Origin: JAQUQI01 sp041650035
GTDB taxonomy: Bacteria; Omnitrophota; Gorgyraeia; JABMRG01
NCBI GenBank assembly: GCA_041650035.1
Contig: JBAZLY010000028.1
Span: 1 to 14,075 of the forward strand
Length of the DNA stretch: 14,075 nucleotides
Direction of reading: 5' to 3'
Positions 7,325 through 14,075 of this stretch are shown here, piece after piece (the stretch's first letter is position 1; each line of letters opens with the position of its first letter). The notes below the pieces were generated by a model that did not search any database, had not been told where the DNA came from, and saw only the letters and a list, made by a program, of their open reading frames with translations. The translations under genes were made by a program, and so were the position numbers.

Positions 7325-9127
7325 ATGAAAAATTACGATTACGCGATAATAGGTAATTGCACCACAGCGGCCCTGATAGGCGGCGATTGCGCTATTGACT
7401 GGCTGTGCCTGCCGTTTTTTGATTCATCCTCTGTGTTTGCCCGGTTATTAGACAATGACCGCGGTGGTTATTTCAGGATCAGCGGTGTTGACACGGTAAA
7501 CATTACTCAGGGTTATATACCGCATACCCCCATACTTAAAACGGTCTTTATCACCAAAGACGGCACCTTTGAGGTGAGGGATTATATGCCCAGGTTTATT
7601 ACCGCCAGAGAGGAGTGTTATTGCCCGCCTGAAATACACCGGGACATCCTGCTTGTTTCAGGAAGCCCTAAGATAATATTTGAATTTAGGCCTATGCCAA
7701 ATTACGCCTGCACGCAGGCCGATCTGTCCAATGAGGGCGGTTATATCAAGATCATATCCAGGCAGGGGGCGTATAACAGTTTTTACTTGTATAGCAATCT
7801 TGACCTGGATAAGATAATCAGGTCTGAACCCATAGAATTAAGGGGTACGTCTTACGCGCTTTTTTCCTACCATGAGAAGCTTGAAGAGGTTGATACCGAC
7901 AAGGTCTATATCGAATATGAAAAGACAAAGACATATTGGCTGGATTGGGTTTACCGGACTGATGTGCCGAGAAAATTCAGGGATATGGTTATAAGATCGG
8001 CCATAACCCTTAAACTGCTGACATATCAGAAGACCGGAGCTGTTATCGCCGCGGTGACGACGTCGCTTCCCGAGATAATAGGCAAGGATAGGAACTGGGA
8101 TTACAGGTATTGCTGGATACGCGACAGCTCCATGATAGTTGATCTGTACATAAGGATAGGCCATTTTAAGACCGCCACAAATTATATGGATTTTATCTTA
8201 AACCGCATGCTTACCAAAAGGGCCAATATATCCATCATGTACGGTATAAACGGAGAAAAGGTATTGGAAGAAAAGGTTCTGGGGTATTTAAGCGGGTATG
8301 AAAATTCCAGGCCTGTTCGCATAGGCAACAACGCGTATCGCCAGACCCAAAATGATATATACGGCCAACTGATAGAGGCTATATACACGTATTTTGTGTT
8401 AAACAAAAGGGTCAAGATCGATTTCAATGAGGAGATATGGACGGCTGTTAGGACATCAGCTTTTGTGGCGTCACAGCAATGGATGATGCCGGACCAGGGT
8501 ATATGGGAGCGCAGGCAAGAGCCGAGGCATTATGTCCATTCCAAGCTGATGAGCTGGGTCGCTATGAACAGGGCCGCGCGCATAGCCAAAAGAATAGGCA
8601 AGGATCAGTATGCCCGAAAGTGGCTTGATACAGCCGCGGAGATCAGGGATGATGTATTAAAAAACGGCTGGAATGACAAGATAGGCTCGTTTACGATGTA
8701 TTATGGTTCGGAGGAGCTTGACGCCGCTAATCTGCTTATGCTGCATTACGGTTTTATGGATAAGTCCGATGACCGCATGAAAAGTACGGTCGCAAAGAGC
8801 ATGGATGACCTGGTAAAGGATAATTTTGTTTTCAGGTATATAAGGGATGACGGTTTCGGCGTGCCGGAAAATTCTTTCATTGTATGCACCTTTTGGATGA
8901 TAAACGCGTTGTATCTTATAGGTCGTAAGGAAGAGGCAAGGTCGATGTTCGATAATATCGTAAGGCATGCCAACAGGTTCGGGCTGTTTTCTGAAGATAT
9001 AGAAACCGGGACAGGCCGGCTTACCGGTAATTTTCCTCAAGGTTATTCTCACATGGCGTTTATACAGACACTGCTTTTGCTCCAGACAGACTATAATTGG
9101 AGCGATGTGTCTAATGCCTCAAGATAG
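7325..9127 (+). CDS. Glycoside hydrolase family 15 protein (trehalase/glucoamylase-like)
   Basis: A 600-residue inverting glycosidase with the two-part layout of bacterial GH15 enzymes. The N-terminal beta-sandwich (about 1-210) carries the trehalase-like block IGNCTTAALIGGDCAIDWLC and PFFDSSSVFARLL. The C-terminal (alpha/alpha)6 barrel (about 220-600) has GKDRNWDYRYCWIRDSSM. Probable catalytic acids are Glu395 (GIWERR, followed by RHYVHSKLM) and Glu557 (GLFSEDI, followed by GNFPQGYSH). Substrate is likely trehalose or alpha-glucans/maltooligosaccharides; the N-terminal motif favours the trehalase-like branch, but sequence alone does not decide. There is no signal peptide, so it acts in the cytoplasm, on stored glucan or a compatible solute. 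It has its own promoter and only a weak ribosome site. Length is normal and nothing appears broken. Confidence 0.92.
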   Translation: MKNYDYAIIGNCTTAALIGGDCAIDWLCLPFFDSSSVFARLLDNDRGGYFRISGVDTVNITQGYIPHTPILKTVFITKDGTFEVRDYMPRFITAREECYCPPEIHRDILLVSGSPKIIFEFRPMPNYACTQADLSNEGGYIKIISRQGAYNSFYLYSNLDLDKIIRSEPIELRGTSYALFSYHEKLEEVDTDKVYIEYEKTKTYWLDWVYRTDVPRKFRDMVIRSAITLKLLTYQKTGAVIAAVTTSLPEIIGKDRNWDYRYCWIRDSSMIVDLYIRIGHFKTATNYMDFILNRMLTKRANISIMYGINGEKVLEEKVLGYLSGYENSRPVRIGNNAYRQTQNDIYGQLIEAIYTYFVLNKRVKIDFNEEIWTAVRTSAFVASQQWMMPDQGIWERRQEPRHYVHSKLMSWVAMNRAARIAKRIGKDQYARKWLDTAAEIRDDVLKNGWNDKIGSFTMYYGSEELDAANLLMLHYGFMDKSDDRMKSTVAKSMDDLVKDNFVFRYIRDDGFGVPENSFIVCTFWMINALYLIGRKEEARSMFDNIVRHANRFGLFSEDIETGTGRLTGNFPQGYSHMAFIQTLLLLQTDYNWSDVSNASR

Positions 9128-9158
9128 GCGGTCATACCCGCCGTAATTCAAATAGTAG

Positions 9159-9188
9159 TTTACATGCATATTTGTATTATAGTATAAT
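9159..9188 (+). promoter_or_regulatory. Sigma-70-type promoter of the PurF-like gene
   Basis: TTTACA (9159-9164), then 18 bases, then a perfect TATAAT (9183-9188), inside an AT-rich gap between converging codon-dense genes. Start would be near 9195, giving a leader of about 40 bases with the ribosome site AGGGGGA (9224-9230) five bases before the ATG at 9236. Probably drives the PurF-like gene and trpB2. Confidence 0.65.
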
Positions 9189-9235
9189 AAATATCTTTCA
9201 AGTTAGTATTTATCAATACGTATAGGGGGAAGCAG

Positions 9236-10684
9236 ATGAGCGGGGTGTTTGGCGTTTTTTCAGAAAATGATTGCGCTGAAATCTTATTTTACGGCACTGA
9301 TTATAATTCCCATCTTGGCACGGAATTCGCGGGTATGGCGGTTTTAGGTGATGATTTCAGCCGCGTCATACACAATATCAGGCAAAGCCAGTTTAAATCC
9401 AAATTTTATAGTGATTATAAGCAGATGAAAGGTAATAAGGGTATAGGCGTTATCAGTGATTATGATGAACAGCCCATATACCTTAGCTCAAAATTCGGGC
9501 CTTTTTGCATAGTGACAAGCGGTTATATTGAAAACGCGAAGGTCTTATCAGATAACCTTTTAAGAGAGGGTGTTTCATTCAGCGAGGTGACCAGGGGGCA
9601 GGTAAATTCAACAGAGCTTGTGGCAAAGCTTATCCATCAGGGCAAGGACATCATAGACGGTATACAAAAAATGTTTGCCAGGATACAGGGCTCATGTTCG
9701 CTTTTGATTCTGCATAAGGACGGTATATACGCGGCAAGGGACCGTTACGGGTATATGCCTTTGGCCGTGGGCAGGCTCGGTAATAACTGGGCCGCGGCAA
9801 GCGAGACATTCGCGTTTGAGAATATAGGTTTTAATATCGTCAAGTATATAACCCCGGGTGAGATCGTTCTGATGAATGAAGCAGGGCTAACGGTCAAGCG
9901 CCCGGGAGGCATGACGAACCAGATATGCGCCTTTCTGTGGATATACACAGGGTTTCCCGCCTCAAATTATGAAGGTATTAATACGGAGATTGTCAGGGAG
10001 AGGTGCGGCAGGCTGCTCGCCAGACGCGATAATGATATACAGCCGGACCTTGTGACAGGTGTGCCCGATTCAGGCCTTTCGCATGGTTTAGGATACGCGA
10101 TGGAATCAGGCCTGCCTTTTCGCCGGCCGCTTGTAAAATATACTCCCGGTTACGGCAGGAGTTATACCCCGCCTTCACAGGACAGAAGGGACCATGTCGC
10201 CACGATGAAACTTGTCGCTATCAGGGAGATAATCGAGGGTAACAGGATAGTTTTATGCGAAGACTCTATAGTAAGGGGCACACAGCTTAAGAATTTTGCG
10301 GTCAAAAAGCTGTGGAACAGGGGTGCCAAAGAGATACATGTCCGGCTTGCCTGCCCGCCGCTGATATTCCCGTGCAAGTTTAATCTGTCCACGAGATCGA
10401 CAAAGGAATTGGCCGCTCGCAGGGCCATTTTCGCCCTTGAAGGCCGAGATATAGAAGATGTATCGGAGTATATGGATGATAAATCAAGAAAATACAAACG
10501 TATGCTTGACTATATCGCCAAGGACATCAATGTCACCACCTTAAGATACCAGACCATAGATGATATGGTAAAGGCCATAGGCCTGCCCAGGGAAAAACTT
10601 TGTTTATATTGTTGGACAGGTGCCTGCCCCGCGAAGGATGCCTGCCCCGCGGGGCAGATCCGCGGGCAGGCCGTAACCGTGTGA
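9236..10684 (+). CDS. PurF-like amidophosphoribosyltransferase paralogue with degenerate glutaminase site
   Basis: A 482-residue protein with the PurF architecture: N-terminal Ntn glutaminase domain (about 1-230), then a phosphoribosyltransferase domain with PRPP loop CEDSIVRGTQ (Cys341-Gln350), GVPDSG, and SQDRRDHVATMKL. Four cysteines align with the Bacillus-type PurF [4Fe-4S] ligands: Cys231 (ICAF), Cys380 (FPCKF), Cys456 and Cys459 (CLYC). The glutaminase site is degraded. The nucleophile Cys after Met is Ser2 (MSGVFG). The GHxRY arginine block reads GIGVISDY (69-76). The oxyanion HNG reads TSG (94-96). The SDxE aspartate is missing (NSTE, 124-127). The acceptor strand is KYTPGYGRSY rather than KNRYxGRTF. 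It may use ammonia, have another acceptor, or be regulatory; standard PurF activity should not be assumed. Strong ribosome site and promoter upstream. The last residues (465 on) come from a GC-rich repeat. Confidence 0.85.
   Translation: MSGVFGVFSENDCAEILFYGTDYNSHLGTEFAGMAVLGDDFSRVIHNIRQSQFKSKFYSDYKQMKGNKGIGVISDYDEQPIYLSSKFGPFCIVTSGYIENAKVLSDNLLREGVSFSEVTRGQVNSTELVAKLIHQGKDIIDGIQKMFARIQGSCSLLILHKDGIYAARDRYGYMPLAVGRLGNNWAAASETFAFENIGFNIVKYITPGEIVLMNEAGLTVKRPGGMTNQICAFLWIYTGFPASNYEGINTEIVRERCGRLLARRDNDIQPDLVTGVPDSGLSHGLGYAMESGLPFRRPLVKYTPGYGRSYTPPSQDRRDHVATMKLVAIREIIEGNRIVLCEDSIVRGTQLKNFAVKKLWNRGAKEIHVRLACPPLIFPCKFNLSTRSTKELAARRAIFALEGRDIEDVSEYMDDKSRKYKRMLDYIAKDINVTTLRYQTIDDMVKAIGLPREKLCLYCWTGACPAKDACPAGQIRGQAVTV
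10621..10670 (+). repeat. GC-rich repeat and hairpin inside the 3' end of the PurF-like gene
   Basis: The 13-mer TGCCTGCCCCGCG occurs at 10621-10633 and again at 10639-10651. A near-complement, CGCGGGCAGG, lies at 10661-10670 and can pair with 10641-10651 (ten pairs, one bulge, nine-base loop). GCCCCGCGGGGC at 10644-10655 is a perfect 12-base palindrome. The block is far richer in GC than the surrounding gene and encodes a low-complexity tail (ACPAKDACPAGQ). It looks like a small interspersed palindromic repeat that landed in or beside the stop region; copies elsewhere in the genome cannot be checked here. Confidence 0.6.
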
Positions 10685-10724
10685 TATCTTGTTTTACTTT
10701 TTATTTTAAAAATGAGGAGGGGAT

Positions 10725-12089
10725 ATGATCAGAAAGATTACCCTGGAGGAAAAGGACATACCAAGGCAGTGGTATAATATTGTTGCCGACCTGAAGGGGA
10801 CCATCATGCCGCCTCTTGGCCCTGACGGGAAACCAGTCACTCCCGATATGCTCGCCTCTGTTTTCCCAATGAATCTTGTAGAGCAGGAGGCAAGCACCAA
10901 ACGCTGGATAGATATACCGGAAGAAGTGCTTGAGATATTATACCGCTGGCGCCCCGCGCCGCTAAGAAGGGCTATTTATCTTGAGAGGTATCTTAAGACC
11001 CCGGCCCGTATTTATTATAAGGATGAAAGCGTGAGTCCTCCGGGCAGCCATAAACCCAATACGGCGGTTGCCCAGGCATGGTATAACAAACAATTCGGAA
11101 TAAAGAGGCTTACTACCGAGACGGGCGCCGGTCAATGGGGTTGCGCGCTTTCTTTCGCCTGTTCTTTGATTGGGCTCGAATGCCGTGTCTATATGGTGCG
11201 GATAAGTTTTGATCAGAAACCTCTGCGTAAAATAATGATGAAGGTATGGGGAGGCGAATGTATCGCCAGCCCGAGCAAGAAAACGAAATTTGGCAGAAAG
11301 ATATTAAGGCAAATGCCTAATACCCCCGGCAGTCTTGGGATAGCGATAAGCGAGGCGGTGGAGGATGCGGTATCTGATAAAACCGGCAAGACCCGTTACG
11401 CCCTGGGAAGTGTTTTAAACCATGTTATGTTGCACCAGACTATCATTGGCTTAGAGGCCAAGAAACAGCTCAAGCTTATCGGGGAAAGGCTTCCCGATGT
11501 TATTATAGGTTGCGCCGGGGGTGGGAGTAACTTTGCAGGCCTGGCGTTTCCCTTCATATGCGATAAGATCAATGGCGTTGATATTGATATAATACCAACC
11601 GAGCCCACTGCCTGCCCAACGCTTACAAAAGGCCCATTCACTTACGATTATGGGGATATGGCCGGAGAGACCCCTTTGCTTGCCATGTATACATTAGGGC
11701 ATAGTTTTGTCCCGCCGCCGATACATGCCGGTGGACTTAGGTATCATGGCATGTCGCCTTTAGTAAGTCACGCGGCCAAGCAGGGCCTTATAAGGCCAAA
11801 GGCCTATGACCAGGTCAAGTGTTATGAATCGGCATTTATTTGGGCCAAGACAGAAGGCATGATATGCGCCCCTGAAACCAGCCATGCCATAGCATGCGCT
11901 ATTGATGAAGCGAAAAAGGCGAGGCAGGAGGCGAAGGAAAAGGTGATCCTGATGAATTATAGCGGCCACGGGCTTATGGATCTGGCAGGTTATGATAAAT
12001 TCATGCAGGGCCATCTGAAAGAATATCATCTTCCTGAAAAAGACCTGAAGGCCTCGCTTGAATCATTAAAAGACCTGCCCAAGATCTAA
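10725..12089 (+). CDS. TrpB2-type tryptophan synthase beta-like PLP enzyme
   Basis: A 454-residue fold-type II PLP enzyme of the TrpB2 branch, which makes L-tryptophan from indole and serine or acts on related substrates. The PLP lysine is Lys110 in GSHKPN, preceded by a TrpB2-like N-terminal region (DLKGTIMPPLGPDGKPVTP) that TrpB1 lacks. ETGAGQWG (near 126-133) is the TrpB catalytic-glutamate block. GGGSN (265-269) binds the PLP phosphate, and SGHG lies near the end. Length exceeds TrpB1 (about 400) as expected for TrpB2. No trpA lies in the window, so this is a stand-alone form; TrpB2 proteins are often TrpA-independent. A strong ribosome site (GGAGGGG, 10716-10722) precedes the ATG. With only 40 bases and no terminator after the PurF-like gene, both are probably co-transcribed. 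Substrate in vivo is unverified. Confidence 0.93.
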   Translation: MIRKITLEEKDIPRQWYNIVADLKGTIMPPLGPDGKPVTPDMLASVFPMNLVEQEASTKRWIDIPEEVLEILYRWRPAPLRRAIYLERYLKTPARIYYKDESVSPPGSHKPNTAVAQAWYNKQFGIKRLTTETGAGQWGCALSFACSLIGLECRVYMVRISFDQKPLRKIMMKVWGGECIASPSKKTKFGRKILRQMPNTPGSLGIAISEAVEDAVSDKTGKTRYALGSVLNHVMLHQTIIGLEAKKQLKLIGERLPDVIIGCAGGGSNFAGLAFPFICDKINGVDIDIIPTEPTACPTLTKGPFTYDYGDMAGETPLLAMYTLGHSFVPPPIHAGGLRYHGMSPLVSHAAKQGLIRPKAYDQVKCYESAFIWAKTEGMICAPETSHAIACAIDEAKKARQEAKEKVILMNYSGHGLMDLAGYDKFMQGHLKEYHLPEKDLKASLESLKDLPKI

Positions 12090-12102
12090 CGCGCGTTTTA
12101 TT

Positions 12103-12148
12103 GCCGGCGCGTATTGCCTTGTGGCAGATGCCCGGCCAAACGGTTTTT
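12103..12148 (+). terminator. Possible terminator after trpB2
   Basis: A compound hairpin is possible: GCCGG (12103-12107) pairs with CCGGC (12132-12136) around an inner TGCC/GGCA stem (12115-12118 with 12123-12126). A run of five T (12144-12148) follows. The internal loops make it weak, so termination here is only suggested. The rest of the gap to the PlsC gene is AT-rich, with no clear promoter or ribosome site. Confidence 0.35.
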
Positions 12149-12203
12149 ACGGGTTATTTTTATTATTTTTGGGAATAAATATCCCGCAAAATACGTCTAA
12201 TCA

Positions 12204-12917
12204 ATGAAAATTATAATATCAATAATTATCTGGGTTGTCAGCACTATCTTAACGATGACATTATTTTTTGTAAGCCTGTTTTTCGCGGTTGCTTTATTCC
12301 CGTTTGACAGGCAGATGAGGTTTGTGCACAGGCAATGTTTTTGGTGGGCAAACGCTATTATAGGGTCTAATCCGTTTTGGGACGTAAAGGTTTATGGGCT
12401 TGAAAATATTGACCCGCGCCAGACATATGTTATAACAGCCAATCACCAAAGCCTGGCGGATATAGTTGTTATATATAAAACGCGCATGCAATTCAAATGG
12501 GTGGCGAAGGAAAGCCTTTTTAAACTGCCCTTTATAGGTTGGTGCCTGTCTCTTGGCAGGCACATAAAGCTTTCACGGGGCGAATTCGGCAGTATCAAAA
12601 GGATATACAGAGAGGCCGTCTCCTGGCTTAGGCATGATATGTCCGTGCTTTTTTTCCCCGAAGGGACAAGGAGCCGCACGGATAATATGAATGAATTTCA
12701 GAACGGCGCCTTCAAACTTGCTATCAGGGAAAAGAAGCCCGTGCTACCCATTCTTATACAGGGGACGAGAGAGGCAATCCCCAGAGGGGATTGGGTATTT
12801 AAAACGAGGGTTAAGGCGACGGTGAGGGTATTGCCGCCAGTTGGCACAAAGGATTTTGCCCCGGGCGATTTCAGGCGCTTACGCGACCTTGTCTTTAACA
12901 GATTGAAATCAACTTGA
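12204..12917 (+). CDS. PlsC-type 1-acylglycerol-3-phosphate O-acyltransferase
   Basis: A 237-residue acyltransferase that most likely adds the second acyl chain to lysophosphatidic acid at the inner membrane. The catalytic HX4D motif is NHQSLAD (His81, Asp86), and the substrate-binding block is FPEGTRSR (Glu153). WVAKESLFKLPFIGW lies between them, as in PlsC. The first 33 residues are strongly hydrophobic, consistent with a membrane anchor or re-entrant helix rather than a cleaved signal peptide. Length is standard for PlsC. There is no obvious ribosome site before the ATG at 12204; no better start is visible. It sits between trpB2 and a TolC-like gene and shares no pathway with them, apart from the envelope theme with TolC. 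Whether the preferred acceptor is lysophosphatidic acid or another lysolipid is not readable. Confidence 0.9.
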   Translation: MKIIISIIIWVVSTILTMTLFFVSLFFAVALFPFDRQMRFVHRQCFWWANAIIGSNPFWDVKVYGLENIDPRQTYVITANHQSLADIVVIYKTRMQFKWVAKESLFKLPFIGWCLSLGRHIKLSRGEFGSIKRIYREAVSWLRHDMSVLFFPEGTRSRTDNMNEFQNGAFKLAIREKKPVLPILIQGTREAIPRGDWVFKTRVKATVRVLPPVGTKDFAPGDFRRLRDLVFNRLKST

Positions 12918-13001
12918 ACCCGCGGACTAAAAAGCACCCGCATACAGTTTTCCTTAGGCGCCTATATCATCGAAATTTGTCTTATCTTTAAAAGGCTGTA
13001 T

Positions 13002-14075
13002 ATGCTCAATAAGAAGACGCTTATTTTATTGATGTTAGCATTATTATTTCCCAATATCAGCGCTTATCCCCAGGCCGCGCTTACGTGGGATGAGTGTGTG
13101 CGCGTAGCGATATCCAATAACCCGGAGTTGATATCGGCGCATGAGCAGATAAAGCAGGTTGTTGCCGACAAGGATATCAGCCTAAGCCTGATAATGCCGC
13201 AGGTTAGCAGTGACGCCTCTGCCAAGCGGCAAAAATCTAACGGTATGGTCGCCACGGATACTTATTCCTACGGTATATCAGGAAGCCAGCTTGTATTTGA
13301 TGGTTTCAAGACAGCCAGTGAGTTAAGCGGTGCTTCAAAGACTATACAGGCCATGCGTTATAATTACACGGTGGTATCTTCGGATGTCAGGCTCGGTTTG
13401 AGAAGCGCCTTCGCGAATCTTATAAGGGCGCAGGAGCTTACATCAATTACCAGGGATATCGCGGCACGCCGAAAACAAAATCTCGAACTTGTAAAATTGC
13501 GTTATGAAGGCGGCAGGGAACATAAAGGGGCGCTTTTGACTGCCGAGGCGGATATGGCGCAGGCGGATTTTGAACTATCCCAGGCCGTAAGGAATCTTAA
13601 CCTTACCCAAAGGGAATTGGCAAAAGAACTTGGCACCACAGACAATACCGATATCGAGGCCCTGGGTGAGCTTTGCCTTGACCGGGATTACACGGTAAAA
13701 CCTGATATAGACAAGTTGGCGGAGGATACCCCTTTTCTTAGAGACCTTATATCGAGAAAAGAAGCGGCAAGATTTAATCTCAATTCAAAAGAATCCGATT
13801 TTTTCCCGAAGGTTTACGTTAATGGCGCCATAGGCAGGACTGGAAACAAGTGGCTGCCGAGAAAGAATGAATGGTCTGCTGGGGCATCCGTGTCATTGCC
13901 GCTATTTGAGGGGGGTCGGCGCCTGGCAGAGGTGTCAAAGGCAAAGTCCCGGCTTGAGCAGGCCGTCTCCGATGAGAGGAGCGGGCGCGATGGCGTATTG
14001 ATCACCCTGGAGAGGAGCTGGAAGGATCTTCAGGACGCGATAGCGGATGTCTCTGTCCAGGAAAAATTCCTGCGG
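13002..14075 (+). CDS. TolC-family outer-membrane efflux protein (3' truncated)
   Basis: The first 358 codons of an outer-membrane channel protein; the frame is open to the window edge. An N-terminal signal peptide (MLNKKTLILLMLALLF, probable cleavage around ISA or QAA near residues 21-26) sends it to the periplasm. TWDECVRVAISNNPEL is the characteristic OEP start. Repeated helix blocks follow: LVKLRYEGGREHKGALLTAEAD, and the second-half start PFLRDLISRKEAARFNLNSKESDFFPKVYVNG. ASVSLPLFEGGRRLAEVSKAKSRLEQA is the typical strand-then-coiled-coil unit. Homotrimers form a pore and alpha-barrel partnering a periplasmic adaptor and an inner-membrane pump; those partners are probably downstream. The ribosome site AAAGG (12991-12995) is six bases before the ATG. 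It implies an outer membrane in this organism. The transported substrate is unknown. Confidence 0.92.
   Translation, partial: MLNKKTLILLMLALLFPNISAYPQAALTWDECVRVAISNNPELISAHEQIKQVVADKDISLSLIMPQVSSDASAKRQKSNGMVATDTYSYGISGSQLVFDGFKTASELSGASKTIQAMRYNYTVVSSDVRLGLRSAFANLIRAQELTSITRDIAARRKQNLELVKLRYEGGREHKGALLTAEADMAQADFELSQAVRNLNLTQRELAKELGTTDNTDIEALGELCLDRDYTVKPDIDKLAEDTPFLRDLISRKEAARFNLNSKESDFFPKVYVNGAIGRTGNKWLPRKNEWSAGASVSLPLFEGGRRLAEVSKAKSRLEQAVSDERSGRDGVLITLERSWKDLQDAIADVSVQEKFLR

Noticed and set aside
9127..9142. GGCGG/CCGCC hairpin at the GH15 stop as terminator
   Set aside because: Five-base stem with no following T-run.
12171..12185. GGGA-ATAAATA-TCCC dyad before the PlsC gene as an operator
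   Set aside because: Only a four-base half-site; too short to distinguish from chance without comparison.
12955..12964. TAGGCGCCTA palindrome before the TolC-like gene
   Set aside because: A ten-base palindrome is expected by chance at this scale and no promoter of matching spacing surrounds it.
12977..13004. TTGTCT-16-TATATG as promoter for the TolC-like gene
   Set aside because: The -10 would overlap the start codon, leaving no leader, while a normal ribosome site exists upstream.

Overview
The window reads as bacterial chromosome with every recognisable gene on the + strand. Gene content is a [FeFe]-hydrogenase with its full maturation set, a GH15 glycosidase, a PurF-like protein, TrpB2, PlsC and a TolC-type outer-membrane protein. 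The TolC-type protein implies a two-membrane (diderm) anaerobe or fermenter. Codon usage favours AGG for Arg and ATA for Ile. Together these would suit an uncultivated lineage such as Candidatus Omnitrophota, but that placement is an inference from style and content, not demonstrated.

Region 1 (1-7251) is a hydrogenase locus. It opens with the C-terminal part of the catalytic subunit HydA, cut off by the window edge. After a 213-base gap holding a terminator-like hairpin comes a tightly packed run: a small TM1266-type regulator, HydF (scaffold GTPase), HydG (tyrosine lyase that makes CO, CN- and the Fe synthon) and HydE (radical SAM enzyme of dithiomethylamine-bridge assembly). Neighbouring genes overlap or nearly touch, which implies one transcript and translational coupling. 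Two further genes are coupled to the end of hydE: a Rossmann-fold NAD-dependent epimerase/reductase and a radical SAM protein of unknown function with extra cysteines. HydG lacks the second cysteine of its usual CX2CX22C auxiliary-cluster motif and has new cysteines 3 and 9 residues further on.

Region 2 (7252-9127) is a GH15 glycosidase (trehalase/glucoamylase-like) behind a near-consensus sigma-70 promoter. It probably breaks down storage or compatible-solute glucosides.

Region 3 (9128-12089) has its own promoter and holds two genes. The first is a PurF-like amidophosphoribosyltransferase paralogue that keeps the Fe-S ligands and the PRPP loop but has lost the glutaminase active site; its short C-terminal tail is encoded by a GC-rich repeat. 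The second is TrpB2, a stand-alone tryptophan synthase beta-like PLP enzyme.

Region 4 (12090-14075) holds a PlsC-type acyltransferase for phospholipid synthesis and the first 358 codons of a TolC-family outer-membrane efflux protein that runs off the window end. I see no rRNA, tRNA, CRISPR array, insertion sequence or integrase, and no gene-free stretch longer than about 213 bases.
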